A stretch of 64,000 nucleotides of DNA from SABI01 sp963663665 (GTDB taxonomy: Bacteria > Spirochaetota > Spirochaetia > Sphaerochaetales > Sphaerochaetaceae): NCBI GenBank assembly GCA_963663665.2, contig CAXXKP010000001.1:248001-312000 (forward strand), read 5' to 3'. The position numbers and the translations under genes were made by a program. The notes under the pieces were generated by a model. It had not been told where the DNA came from. It did no database searches and worked only from the letters and a program-made list of their open reading frames with translations. This document shows positions 35,133 through 44,565 of the stretch, piece by piece; position 1 is the stretch's first letter, and the number at the start of each line of letters is the position of its first letter.

Positions 35133-35211
35133 ACCATCCCTCCAAAGCTTCTTAGGCTAATATTTCACTTTATTGTAGCCCAGAGCCCATCATTATTCCA
35201 GCACAATATTA

Positions 35212-35994
35212 TTACTCACCAAGATAAGCTGCTCGTACTTTTTCATTTACAAGAAGTTTATCAGAGTCATCAGACAGAACAATACGGCCATTTTCCATTA
35301 CATACCCTCGCTTTGAGGCTTTAAGTGCCATCCTAGCATTCTGTTCTACAAGAAAAACCGTAACATTCTCTTCTTTGTTGATAATATTAATCTTCTCGAA
35401 AATATCTGCAATGATTAATGGAGCAAGGCCTAATCCTGGTTCATCTAATAATAATAGGCGAGGAGAACTCATGAGGGCTCTAGCTATAGCCATCATTTGC
35501 TGCTCGCCACCGCTAAGAGAACGAGTCTTTTGTTTACGCCTAGCACCAAGAATTGGAAAAAAATCGTACATTTCTTCTTTCTTCTTAGCGATCTGAGCAT
35601 CATCTCTTACAAGGTATGCTCCCATATCGAGATTTTCTTCGACACTCATATCTGCAAATACACGACGCCCTTCTGGAACCAAGGCAACTCCGAGCCCAGC
35701 AATTTGGTCTGTTCTCAAACTCAATCCATCCCCTTTGTTTCTCTTAAAAAAAGATTTCCGAGTTGAGTTTTGGCTCTTTTGACCACTACATATAATGTTA
35801 CCTTCATATGTGATAGACCCACCAATTAATGGTTCAAGGCCTACTATAGCTTTAAGAAGTGTACTTTTGCCAGCACCATTAGCACCAATGAGACAGACAA
35901 CTTCACCACTATCTACATACATGCTTACATCTTTTAATGCTTTAATATTGCCATAACTCACATGGATTGAATCAATGCTTAGTAGTTTGCTCAT
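35212..35994 (-). CDS. livF: branched-chain amino-acid ABC transporter ATPase LivF
   Basis: 260 residues. Walker A GANGAGKST (about 37-45), signature LSGGEQQMM, Walker B LLLLDEPGLGLAP. It is about 25 residues longer than usual because of a basic insertion (QKSQNSTRKSFFKRNKGDG, about 73-91) between Walker A and the Q-loop region. Overlaps livG by 4 bases. Powers uptake of branched-chain or related amino acids. Confidence 0.93.
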   Translation of the reverse strand: MSKLLSIDSIHVSYGNIKALKDVSMYVDSGEVVCLIGANGAGKSTLLKAIVGLEPLIGGSITYEGNIICSGQKSQNSTRKSFFKRNKGDGLSLRTDQIAGLGVALVPEGRRVFADMSVEENLDMGAYLVRDDAQIAKKKEEMYDFFPILGARRKQKTRSLSGGEQQMMAIARALMSSPRLLLLDEPGLGLAPLIIADIFEKINIINKEENVTVFLVEQNARMALKASKRGYVMENGRIVLSDDSDKLLVNEKVRAAYLGE

Positions 35995-36770
35995 TCTTCT
36001 TCCTTTCCTAAGTACGCTTCAATTACTTGAGGGTTATTTCGAATCTGTTCAGGAGTTCCTTGAGCAATATTCTGCCCATAGTTAAGGACTGTGATGGTAT
36101 CACAAATATTCATCACAAGTTTCATGTCATGCTCGATAAGAACAACTGTAATTCCTAAATCTCTAATTCTCCTAATCGTCTTCATCAATGAATCGGTTTC
36201 TGCAGGGTTCATTCCAGCAGCTGGCTCATCTAAAAATAAAAGAGCTGGATCTGTTGCAAGAGCTCTCGCAATTTCAAGTTCCCTTTGGTGCCCATAGGGA
36301 AGATTTCTAGCTAAATCATCTTTGAATTGAGTAAGATGAAAGAATTCAAGCCATTTCATCGCGTTCTCATGCATTCTCTCATACTCTTCACCAGCCTTGA
36401 AATAGCTAGTAAAAGCTGCACCTAATCTTCCTTTTAATGGATTCTTACCAGTTTTAAAGTGAAGACCAACCATAACATTCTCAATTACTGATAATTCTTT
36501 GAAAAGACGTATATTTTGAAAAGTTCTTGCGATTCCAAGACGACATATCTTATGGGCACTTTTATTCGTAATATCATTGCCATTATAAAGCACAATTCCC
36601 TTAGTAGGGGTGTCTAAACCGGTCATATTATTAAAGAGTGTTGTTTTACCAGCACCATTTGGCCCAATAAGACCAGTAATCAAACCTTCTTTTACACTAA
36701 AATCAACTTCACTTACTGCGACGACACCACCATAGGCTCGAGTGAGTTTTTTTGTCTCTAACATGACCAT
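35991..36770 (-). CDS. livG: branched-chain amino-acid ABC transporter ATPase LivG
   Basis: 259 residues. Walker A GPNGAGKTT (about 37-45), LivG-type GIARTFQNIRLF, LPYGHQRELEIARAL as the degenerate ABC signature, Walker B LLFLDEPAAGMNP. Second ATPase of the LIV transporter. Abuts livM and overlaps livF by 4 bases. Confidence 0.94.
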   Translation of the reverse strand: MVMLETKKLTRAYGGVVAVSEVDFSVKEGLITGLIGPNGAGKTTLFNNMTGLDTPTKGIVLYNGNDITNKSAHKICRLGIARTFQNIRLFKELSVIENVMVGLHFKTGKNPLKGRLGAAFTSYFKAGEEYERMHENAMKWLEFFHLTQFKDDLARNLPYGHQRELEIARALATDPALLFLDEPAAGMNPAETDSLMKTIRRIRDLGITVVLIEHDMKLVMNICDTITVLNYGQNIAQGTPEQIRNNPQVIEAYLGKEEE

Positions 36771-37682
36771 CTACTGACCCCCTCGTTTTTTGAAAAAGCC
36801 AGGGGCTCCTCGAGTTTCTCTGCCTAATATTCCAATTGGTCTCCATATCATCATGACGACAAGTATGAACCCAAATAAAACTTGTTTGAATTGTGGAGGA
36901 ATTACATTCGACAATCCAACAAGTTGTGGGAAGTAAGAGATAAATTGAATGATGAATGCTCCTAAAATAACTGCAGCGAAGTTTCCCATACCACCAAGAA
37001 CAACCATACAAAGAACCATGATAGAAACCATAAAAGTAAAGACACCTGGTGTTACAGAAAGAATGAATACTGCTTGAAGAGATCCTGCTACCCCAGCGAC
37101 AGCAGCACCTAATGCAAACGCCCATACTTTATACTGAGTTGTATTAATTCCCATTGAGGAGGCAGCAATTTCGTCTTCTCTAATTGCTTCAAGAGCTCGA
37201 CCCATGCGACTTCTCGCTAATCGCTCAAAAAGATAATAGGCTATTAAAACAATCACCCAAACAAGTACTAAGAAACCCCATTTAGCATAAGGGCTTATTT
37301 TCATTCCAAATATGGTCACCATTGGAATTCTCTGAATTCCCATAGGTCCGTTTGTGAGTGAATCCCAGTTATTTAGGATATTACGAACTATTTCTCCAAA
37401 GCCGAGAGTAGCAATAGCGAGATAATCACCTCTGAGTCTAAGTGTAGGAAGACCAATGACAACACCAAAAAAGGCTGCAATAAGAGCTGCGATTGGGATC
37501 GTAATCCAGAAATCGACTCCATATGTTACACTTAATATTGCAGTTGCATAACTACCTATAGCAAAAAAACCAGCTTGAGTGAGGCTAAGAAGACCCACAT
37601 AACCTGTAATGAGATTTTGCCCGATTGCCATGAGAGCATAGATTCCTGTGTATATGAGAATAAGAAGAATAAAACTAATCAT
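36771..37682 (-). CDS. livM: branched-chain amino-acid ABC transporter permease LivM
   Basis: 303-residue polytopic permease with LivM signatures: GYVGLLSLTQAGFFAIGSYATAIL, GLPTLRLRGDYLAIATLGFGEIVR and GRALEAIREDEIAASSMGI. Overlaps livH by 1 base. Confidence 0.94.
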   Translation of the reverse strand: MISFILLILIYTGIYALMAIGQNLITGYVGLLSLTQAGFFAIGSYATAILSVTYGVDFWITIPIAALIAAFFGVVIGLPTLRLRGDYLAIATLGFGEIVRNILNNWDSLTNGPMGIQRIPMVTIFGMKISPYAKWGFLVLVWVIVLIAYYLFERLARSRMGRALEAIREDEIAASSMGINTTQYKVWAFALGAAVAGVAGSLQAVFILSVTPGVFTFMVSIMVLCMVVLGGMGNFAAVILGAFIIQFISYFPQLVGLSNVIPPQFKQVLFGFILVVMMIWRPIGILGRETRGAPGFFKKRGGQ

Positions 37683-38599
37683 TATACTTTCTCCTTTTCA
37701 GCCTTGCCGAGGAGTCCTTCAGGTTTAATCAGTAAAATGATAATCAAAGCAACAAATGCAATTGTGTCCCTCAATCCATAAGGGATTCCAAGGAGAGCAA
37801 CTCCAAACGTTTCAAGGAGACCTAGAAGTATCCCTCCTAACATAGCGCCCGAGATATTCCCAATTCCTCCAACCACAGCTGCAACGAAGGCTTTTAATCC
37901 TGTCATCGTACCCATTGAAGGGTATACCTTGATTTCTAGAGCAATTAAGAATCCTGCAGTGGCAGCAAGTGCACTTCCTATTGCGAAAGTGATAGCAATT
38001 ATCTGGTCTGCTTTGATTCCCATAAGTTTTGCAGTATCCTGATCAAGGCTTGTAGCTCTCATTGCTTTACCAATTCTCGATTTGTCTACAAAAAGTTTAA
38101 GAGAGATCATCATAATAATGACAACAACAAGAATAAGTATCTGATGCGGAGTTACAGAGACTCCAGCAATATCTATAGGTGTATTATCGAAAGGATAATC
38201 GAGTTTTCTTGATTTAGTTCCCCATATCCAAGCAGCCATATTGCTAAGAATGAAAGATACACCAATAGCAGAGAGAAGCGGTGCAAGGCGAGTTGCTTTT
38301 CGCAGTGGTTTATATGCAATTCTCTCTATCAGAACACCAAGTCCTGCACTAAAGAGCATTCCTGCTATCATCGCAATAAAGAAAGCAATGATTGTCCAAG
38401 GTCCCATCTGTTGCCCTCTGATAGCATTAAAGGTGAATAAGCCAATATAGGAACCGACCATCAAGATATCACCATGTGCAAAGTTAATGAATTTGAGAAT
38501 GCCATACACCATCGTGTATCCGAGGGCTATGAGTGCATAGATCCCTCCTAAGGTTAAACCATTCATCAAATGCTGAAAAAATTCCGATATAGATCCCAC
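37682..38599 (-). CDS. livH: branched-chain amino-acid ABC transporter permease LivH
   Basis: 305-residue permease: LTLGGIYALIALGYTMVYGILKFINFAHGD at the start is the LivH hallmark; MRATSLDQDTAKLMGI is the ATPase-contact loop. It lies 152 bases after the binding-protein gene. Confidence 0.94.
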   Translation of the reverse strand: MGSISEFFQHLMNGLTLGGIYALIALGYTMVYGILKFINFAHGDILMVGSYIGLFTFNAIRGQQMGPWTIIAFFIAMIAGMLFSAGLGVLIERIAYKPLRKATRLAPLLSAIGVSFILSNMAAWIWGTKSRKLDYPFDNTPIDIAGVSVTPHQILILVVVIIMMISLKLFVDKSRIGKAMRATSLDQDTAKLMGIKADQIIAITFAIGSALAATAGFLIALEIKVYPSMGTMTGLKAFVAAVVGGIGNISGAMLGGILLGLLETFGVALLGIPYGLRDTIAFVALIIILLIKPEGLLGKAEKEKV

Positions 38600-38751
38600 A
38601 CGTGGCTCCTTAAAGATTCAGACCCCCGTTGTTACACGGAGGTCCCTGTGTCGACCGTGCTAGAATAACACAAGTCATACAAATGAAACAATAAACGTAA
38701 TGGATGAGAGGTACAGAAATAATCCATACCTCCCATATATTCAATTACTAA

Positions 38752-39928
38752 TTATTTAATTTCAACTAATTTCCCGTCAACAACTGTGAAAGTACCAACA
38801 TATTTAGGAGTAGTTTTGTCTACTTTATAAACACCTTGGTAAGCAACAAGGTCACCATTTTCAGCAAAGTTGATAGTACCAGTTACACCAGAATAATCTT
38901 TGGTTGCTGCAAATGCATCACGAATGTCTTTGCGATCGAATTTCTTTGTATCTGCATAGACTTTTTCCATTGCTTTAAAAAGAATATTTGCTGCATCATA
39001 AGCGTTTGTAGCAAATGAGTCTGGAGCAAATCCCCATTTTTTTGTATAAGCATTCACAAAATTTTTATAAGATTCTGATTCACTTACTTGTGTTGGACCA
39101 ACATAGACTACTCCATCAGTATATGCACCAGCAAGGTCATAAATTTCTGGATTACTAAAACCATCACCAGAAAGGAAAGGAATATTTATGCCAAGTTGTG
39201 TAGCTTGTTCAAGAATCTGTGCCATTTCTGCTGTGTAGTTAGGAATATAAATCGCATCAGGATTAGAAGCCTTTATTTTGGTAAGCTGTGTTTTAAAATC
39301 TTTATCTCCAGCTTGAGCTGTTTCTGCAATAGTAACTACTCCACCTTTGCTTTCAAAACTTTCTTTCGTTCCTTCATATAACCCTTGGCTATAGTCATTC
39401 TTCACATATAATACACCAAGTTTTCTTACACCAAGAACATCATAGAAGTAATGCCCTGATACCTCACCCTGCAAGCCATCACTAGCTACAGTTCTAAATA
39501 CATATTCACCAATGGCAGTAATGTCTTTGTGTGTTCCACTAGGAGTTACCATCATGATACCTTCATCTTGAACACGTTGTCCAACAGCAAAAGATACTCC
39601 TGTGAACACTGGACCTGTAAGGGCAACAATCTTATCACTAGAAGAAAGTTTTTCAATCCCAGCGAGACCTTTTTGAGGATCACCTTCACTATCTTCAATT
39701 ACTAATTCAATCTGTACCTTACCAGCAATACCACCAGTGGCATTTTTTTCTTCAATTGCAAGTAATACACCCTTTTGAGATGAGATCCCCATAGTTACCG
39801 TAGTCACCAGTCATAGGACCAATAAAACCAACTTTTACAGTTGAGGCGCTCTCTGTTGAGCCCGCTGCAAAGATAGCCACACTACTCATTATAGCAACAA
39901 TCATGAGTACAGTTAAAATCTTTTTCAT
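38752..39928 (-). pseudogene. livK: branched-chain amino-acid binding protein LivK, frameshifted
   Basis: Reading from ATG 39928 (GGAGG 5 bases upstream) gives a signal peptide MKKILTVLMIVAIMSSVAIFAA and the mature start VKVGFIGPMTGDYGNYG. The frame then switches at a run of four C on the plus strand (39787-39790): removing one base joins it to the remaining 351-residue frame, ISSQKGVLLAIEEKNATGG, which continues to the normal end. Everything else is intact, including the type I periplasmic binding fold. This is either a sequencing/assembly error in a homopolymer or a real one-base insertion that inactivates or phase-varies the receptor of the downstream livHMGF. Confidence 0.85.
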
Positions 39929-40006
39929 ACATACCTCCAGTATGGTTTACTTTTTGAATTAATCGAAAAATATTCTCATTAATTCTTAAAATAATATTAA
40001 AGGAAT

Positions 40007-40035
40007 TATATACATAAAACAGTATTTTTATTCAA
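40007..40035 (-). promoter_or_regulatory. promoter of the liv operon
   Basis: Minus strand -35 TTGAAT (40035-40030), 17-bp spacer, -10 TATATA (40012-40007), with an overlapping TATAAT. Leader about 75 bases to livK. Confidence 0.55.
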
Positions 40036-40115
40036 CCTTCTTTCACATAAAATGAGCACATTCCATCTTTTAATAGAAATACATCGTCCCAAAGGAAACA
40101 ACTTATCTAAAACAA

Positions 40116-40145
40116 TTGACCAAATCCCTCTAATTCCCCTATCAT
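40116..40145 (+). promoter_or_regulatory. promoter of tRNA-Arg
   Basis: -35 TTGACC (40116-40121), 18-bp spacer, -10 TATCAT (40140-40145). The expected transcript start is a few bases before the tRNA. Confidence 0.55.
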
Positions 40146-40157
40146 CTGATCTACCGA

Positions 40158-40231
40158 GCCCCGATAGCTCAGATGGATAGAGCACTTCCCTCCTAAGGAA
40201 GGGGTCACGCGTTCGAATCGCGTTCGGGGTA
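40158..40231 (+). tRNA. tRNA-Arg (anticodon CCT)
   Basis: A 74-base cloverleaf. Acceptor GCCCCGA pairs with TCGGGGT, discriminator A at 40231. D arm has AGCTCAGATGGATAGAGC; the anticodon stem CTTCC/GGAAG encloses loop CTCCTAA, anticodon CCT; T arm has GTTCGAATC. CCA is not encoded. It decodes AGG. Confidence 0.95.
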
Positions 40232-40238
40232 CACTATG

Positions 40239-40270
40239 AAGGTCTTGCAAGAGAAATCTTGTGAGACCTT
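40239..40270 (+). terminator. hairpin terminator after tRNA-Arg
   Basis: A 14-bp stem (AAGGTCTTGCAAGA with TCTTGTGAGACCTT, two G-T pairs) closed by a GAAA tetraloop, followed by ATTTCTTA. It starts 8 bases after the tRNA and touches the stop of the convergent gene, so it may serve both. Confidence 0.6.
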
Positions 40271-40967
40271 ATTTCTTATGTTCAATCCACTCATTAAATG
40301 AATCAGCAATAAGGCGAGGATACTCTCCTTGATTAATAAATGCGTTATAAATCATCATTCCTAGCCCTACAATGTTTAAAGAGAGCCCACTTATCGAAAT
40401 TACCTTTCCATATGTAGGCGTTGATGCAATATCATCAAAGTTTAGGGGAAGAAATGTCATGGCAGTCCCGCTCGCTATCAATAGTCCTGCGATTCCCATG
40501 CTAATATTCTGATCTTTCATCTTTATTTCTAGATCAGTTATAAGAGAGAGAGTTTTATTGTCTAAAGTGGGATGTTCTTCTTTTAAATAAGAATAAAATT
40601 CTTCTAGGTCAGAATCTATACCCCACTCAGGATCTATCGTATAGCTAACTCCCCGATACGTGTAACGGGGAGAAATATGTGTAAAAAGCTTTTTAACCCC
40701 TTCATGGTAGTATATTAGTTCCTCTGAGCAATTCACAATCGAAATACTGAGTTTATCCGGCTTTTCAATACTAATAACATCCTCGGAGGGAGTAATAAGG
40801 GTAATACCTTCAATGGTTTTTATCGCTATCTCTCCTAAAGAAGTATAATTGGTTATCTCTCCTTTAACTATAATACCATTACGGAAGGTCACAACATCTA
40901 GAGAGTAAAGTGAAAAACTGGAAAAGAGGATTAAGATAACAACACAAGATTTCTTATATCTATACAT
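40269..40967 (-). CDS. hypothetical exported/membrane protein
   Basis: 232 residues. An N-terminal signal-like segment (CVVILILFSSFSLYSLDVV) precedes a short beta-rich domain (TFRNGIIVKGEITNYTSLGEIAIKT), a Sm-like/DUF-type strand pattern often seen in spirochaete exported proteins. Two hydrophobic helices follow at about 158-175 and 192-212. No family assigned. No clear Shine-Dalgarno at ATG 40967. Between tRNA-Arg and the nucleoside transporter. Confidence 0.6.
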   Translation of the reverse strand: MYRYKKSCVVILILFSSFSLYSLDVVTFRNGIIVKGEITNYTSLGEIAIKTIEGITLITPSEDVISIEKPDKLSISIVNCSEELIYYHEGVKKLFTHISPRYTYRGVSYTIDPEWGIDSDLEEFYSYLKEEHPTLDNKTLSLITDLEIKMKDQNISMGIAGLLIASGTAMTFLPLNFDDIASTPTYGKVISISGLSLNIVGLGMMIYNAFINQGEYPRLIADSFNEWIEHKK

Positions 40968-41021
40968 ATTAAAATTATCAGACCCCTGTAATGAGCATTT
41001 CCAATTCTCATTCTATTTTAA

Positions 41022-41921
41022 TTATTCAACCCTCTTTTTATTATAGTCATATATTGAAAAAAGAATTATCGAGATCAAAGTAAATAGATATGGAATAGCA
41101 AGAATAAAGTCTGAAGGGATATCCCATACCCCTTGTGCATAATTAGAGAATGCTTCAAAAAATCCAAAAATAAAGGAAGCGATGAGGAGTCCAAGAGGCT
41201 TTTTTTGACCAAGAAATATAACAACTAGAGCTATCCATCCTTTACCTGAGGTAATATTTGGAACGAATGCATTAAGATTGAGTGATAACATTGCTCCTGC
41301 TATTGCACTATAGAAAGCTGAAATCAAGAAAGCTATGAATTGATATTTTTTTGGAGAGAGCCCAATAGTTGTTAAAGACTTTGGATACAATCCGGCAGCA
41401 CGCAGCCTGAACCCAAATGGAGTCCTATATATGAGGATAGATGCAAGAATCAGAAGAATAAGACTTAGATAGGTAAAGAATGTATGCCCAAAAAGAATTG
41501 GACCAATGAAAGGGATTTTCTGAGACAAAGATAGAAAAAGTTTTGGAATATCAGGTAACTCGTTAAAAGCAATGACACCCTTATTATTAAATAGGTAAAA
41601 AGAGAGAACAACTGTAATACCAGAAGCAAATAGGTTGGCTGCAAGACCTGTAATAAAAACATTCGCCTTCAAATAGAGGGTAATAGAAGCAAGAATCGAA
41701 GCAAGAATCATTGCACTAATTATCCCAATCAAGAGACCTGTAACAACAGATCCACTATAGTGAACACCAGCAATAGTGGCAAAAGCACCAACAAGCATCA
41801 ATCCTTCTAGGGCAATATTAAGCATGCCAGAGAGTTCCGTAAAAAGCCCCCCAGTGGAAGCAAGCAAAAGAGGCGTCATAATAGTCAATGCACTTACGAT
41901 AAGGGATAACAAAATATACAT
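41022..41921 (-). CDS. nucleoside-type ABC transporter permease 2
   Basis: 299-residue permease of the BPD_transp_2 family, resembling YufQ/NupQ and the Treponema PnrE component. Visible: GGLFTELSGMLNIALEGLMLVGAF and RAAGLYPKSLTTIGLSPKKYQ. Overlaps the other permease by 1 base. Works with the ATPase and BMP receptor upstream. Confidence 0.88.
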   Translation of the reverse strand: MYILLSLIVSALTIMTPLLLASTGGLFTELSGMLNIALEGLMLVGAFATIAGVHYSGSVVTGLLIGIISAMILASILASITLYLKANVFITGLAANLFASGITVVLSFYLFNNKGVIAFNELPDIPKLFLSLSQKIPFIGPILFGHTFFTYLSLILLILASILIYRTPFGFRLRAAGLYPKSLTTIGLSPKKYQFIAFLISAFYSAIAGAMLSLNLNAFVPNITSGKGWIALVVIFLGQKKPLGLLIASFIFGFFEAFSNYAQGVWDIPSDFILAIPYLFTLISIILFSIYDYNKKRVE

Positions 41922-42976
41922 TATACCCTCCTCTTTCCAAGACCAAGCCGTTGAAGGGTTACACTTGAAACTAAGAAGAAGACTGTTGCTTGGACAATAC
42001 TAGAGAGTTCAAATGTAACATCACTGTATAACATAGCACTATGGGCACCTGCATCTATGTACGCAAAGAAAAGAGCTGCAGGAATTACTGCAAAGGGACG
42101 ATATCGAGCAATAAGAGCTACCGCAAGTGCATTCCAACCTAGCCCTACAGAAAAATCTTTAATCAGAGCATGATAGGTTCCAAAAATTGCGACCGCACCA
42201 CTAAGACCATACATTGCTCCACTAACAAACATTGGCATTATCTGGTAATACCGACTATCGATACCCGCATAAAGTGCAAATTTATTGTTGTTGCCATACA
42301 TTCGTAACTCAAATCCTGTTTTACTTCTATACATCAAGGCATGAACAACTACAACACTTACCATTGCGATAATAAATGAAGAATTTAAATTAGAAGGAGG
42401 TAGTAAATAATTCAATTGTGCAATTTCAGGTATTTGCCTAGTACTAATGAGATTAGTTTGTGGATCTACAAAAGGACCTGCTACCAGATAATTAACAATT
42501 AAAATAATTGCATTTGAAAGCAAGAAAGAGGTAATAAGCTCATTTGTATTCCACTTTGCCTTCAATAATCCACTGAAACCTGCGAGCATTCCAGAGACGG
42601 CCATTGCTAAAAATATAGAAAGGATAACCCCAACCTCACCAAAACTCTTTAGCGCAATTACTGTGATTGTAGCAATAAAGGCTCCTATATAAACCTGTCC
42701 CTCTCCCCCAATATTCATATTACCTGCTCTGAAAGCAATAGATATCCCTAATCCCCCTATAAGAAGTGGAACAGCTTGGTTCAGCATATTTCCTGCAGCA
42801 TAAAGTGAAGAAAAAGGCCCTGAGAAGAAATAATATATAGTTTTCCCGGGTGTTTTACTTAATAAGAACGATAAAAGAATGAGTGAGATAAGCGAAATGA
42901 ATACAATAACAAACATTCCAAAAAGAGATCTAATCATGTAGACAATTGGATTGAAACGCTCAATCTTCCTTTTCAT
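41921..42976 (-). CDS. nucleoside-type ABC transporter permease 1
   Basis: 351-residue permease (YufP/NupP/PnrD type): FRAGNMNIGGEGQVYIGAF and KAKWNTNELITSFLLSNA are family hallmarks. Overlaps the ATPase gene by 4 bases. Confidence 0.88.
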   Translation of the reverse strand: MKRKIERFNPIVYMIRSLFGMFVIVFISLISLILLSFLLSKTPGKTIYYFFSGPFSSLYAAGNMLNQAVPLLIGGLGISIAFRAGNMNIGGEGQVYIGAFIATITVIALKSFGEVGVILSIFLAMAVSGMLAGFSGLLKAKWNTNELITSFLLSNAIILIVNYLVAGPFVDPQTNLISTRQIPEIAQLNYLLPPSNLNSSFIIAMVSVVVVHALMYRSKTGFELRMYGNNNKFALYAGIDSRYYQIMPMFVSGAMYGLSGAVAIFGTYHALIKDFSVGLGWNALAVALIARYRPFAVIPAALFFAYIDAGAHSAMLYSDVTFELSSIVQATVFFLVSSVTLQRLGLGKRRV

Positions 42977-44511
42977 GATGACCTTCCTTTTATTGCTTTC
43001 CCAAGGAGATAAGGTCCTAACCGTTCTTTAGTAAGTTGAGAAATTTCTGTTGAATCAAATTCAGCTACTATCTCACCACGGGAGAATATCAGCAACCGAT
43101 CACTTAGGCTCAGTATCTCATCTAAATTAGATGATAATAGGAGAACACCAACTCCTCGATTTCTCAAATCGACTATCTGCTTATGAACGAATAGAGCACT
43201 ACCAACATCTAAACCCCATGTAATCTCACTGCAAATGATGATATCTTTAATTTTTTCAATCTCACGAGCTAAAATTACTTTCTGAATATTTCCACCACTT
43301 AATGTCCCAATTAAATGATATGGTGTGGTCTTAATATCGAATTCTTTAATAAGAGACTCACTATGTTGAAAAATTTTCTTCTTTTGAATGCCAAACGGAG
43401 GAAAGAAATCTTCCCTAGACGTAGCTATCATATTTTCTGCAACAGTTGCTTCTAAGGAACAACCAGTATAAAGCCTATCAGAAGGGACAAATGGAAGCCC
43501 GAGTTTCCGAGTCGTCGCCCTATGATGAGTACTTGAGAGAATATCATGATGATATGTTATTTTCCCTTTAGATAAAGGGAGAGAGCCGAGTAATATAGAT
43601 TCTAATTGCCCAAGACCATTACCTGTAATCCCAGCACATCCTAATATTTCTCCACCATAAAGGTCGATAGAAAGATTATTAAGAAGAGGATGATCTTGAC
43701 CGTGTCTAATTACACTTACTTCCGAAAGGGATAAAATTGGCTGTTCACTTTTTTGTTGCTCAATTTTCTCTATCTTCGTACTCATGTCACCCATCATAAT
43801 TTTCGAGATAAAGGATTCTTCTACATCTTCTGTGATGTAACACCCAATCATCTTTCCATCTCGCATGATACAAACTCTGTCACTAATTTCTTTGATTTCA
43901 TGGATCTTATGTGTGATAAGAATAATGGATACACCTTTTTGCTGTAATTTCTTCAGCGTCTTAAAAAGTGAAGTTATTTCTTGGATAGTGAGTGTCGAAG
44001 TGGGTTCATCTAGTATGAGTATCTTTGCATCTCTGTACAACATTTTGAGAATCTCAACTTGTTGTTTCTCTCCCACGCTAAGCTTTCCCACCTTATCTTC
44101 TGCACCTATTGTAAAATTATGCTCTTTAATAAGTTTTGCAATTCTTGCATTATTCTTCTTTCTATCAAAAAAGAATAGATTCCTGGTAATTTCATTTCCT
44201 AATACAACATTCTGAGTAACAGTAAATTCGTCAACAAGCATAACGTGTTGCTGAACCATTCCAATACCAAGTTTTTGGGCATCAATCGGAGAATGAAATA
44301 TTCGCTCTTTCCCATCGATGAAAATAGCACCTTCATCTGTAGATAGAAGACCATAGAGAATTTTCATGAGCGTAGATTTTCCAGCCCCGTTCTCTCCAGC
44401 AAGAGATAAAATTTCTCCCCTTAAAAGTGTTAAATCAACACCATCATTCGCAATACGCTGAGTTTCAAGATACTTTTTAGTTATCGAATGCATTTCAAGC
44501 GCGTAGGACAT
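42973..44511 (-). CDS. nucleoside-type ABC transporter ATPase (two ABC domains)
   Basis: 512 residues with two nucleotide-binding domains, as in YufO/NupO and sugar importers. First Walker A is GENGAGKST (about 36-44), signature LSVGEKQQVEI and Walker B ILILDEPTSTL; second domain has degenerate Walker A GITGNGLGQ and signature LSGGNIQKV. It lies 54 bases after the receptor gene. Confidence 0.9.
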   Translation of the reverse strand: MSYALEMHSITKKYLETQRIANDGVDLTLLRGEILSLAGENGAGKSTLMKILYGLLSTDEGAIFIDGKERIFHSPIDAQKLGIGMVQQHVMLVDEFTVTQNVVLGNEITRNLFFFDRKKNNARIAKLIKEHNFTIGAEDKVGKLSVGEKQQVEILKMLYRDAKILILDEPTSTLTIQEITSLFKTLKKLQQKGVSIILITHKIHEIKEISDRVCIMRDGKMIGCYITEDVEESFISKIMMGDMSTKIEKIEQQKSEQPILSLSEVSVIRHGQDHPLLNNLSIDLYGGEILGCAGITGNGLGQLESILLGSLPLSKGKITYHHDILSSTHHRATTRKLGLPFVPSDRLYTGCSLEATVAENMIATSREDFFPPFGIQKKKIFQHSESLIKEFDIKTTPYHLIGTLSGGNIQKVILAREIEKIKDIIICSEITWGLDVGSALFVHKQIVDLRNRGVGVLLLSSNLDEILSLSDRLLIFSRGEIVAEFDSTEISQLTKERLGPYLLGKAIKGRSS

Positions 44512-44565
44512 TACAACCTCATTATTTCCCTAATAGGTAACATACGTACCTATACTACCTCCTTC

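Noticed and set aside
36709..37125. 138-residue Cys/Ser/Arg-rich open frame
   Set aside because: Antiphase shadow lying within livM and the start of livG on the same strand; composition is typical of an off-frame translation.
38600..38751. Short repeats GAGGTA/TACCTC between livK and livH
   Set aside because: Six-base arms with a long loop and competing pairings; may be an mRNA-processing hairpin but nothing distinctive.
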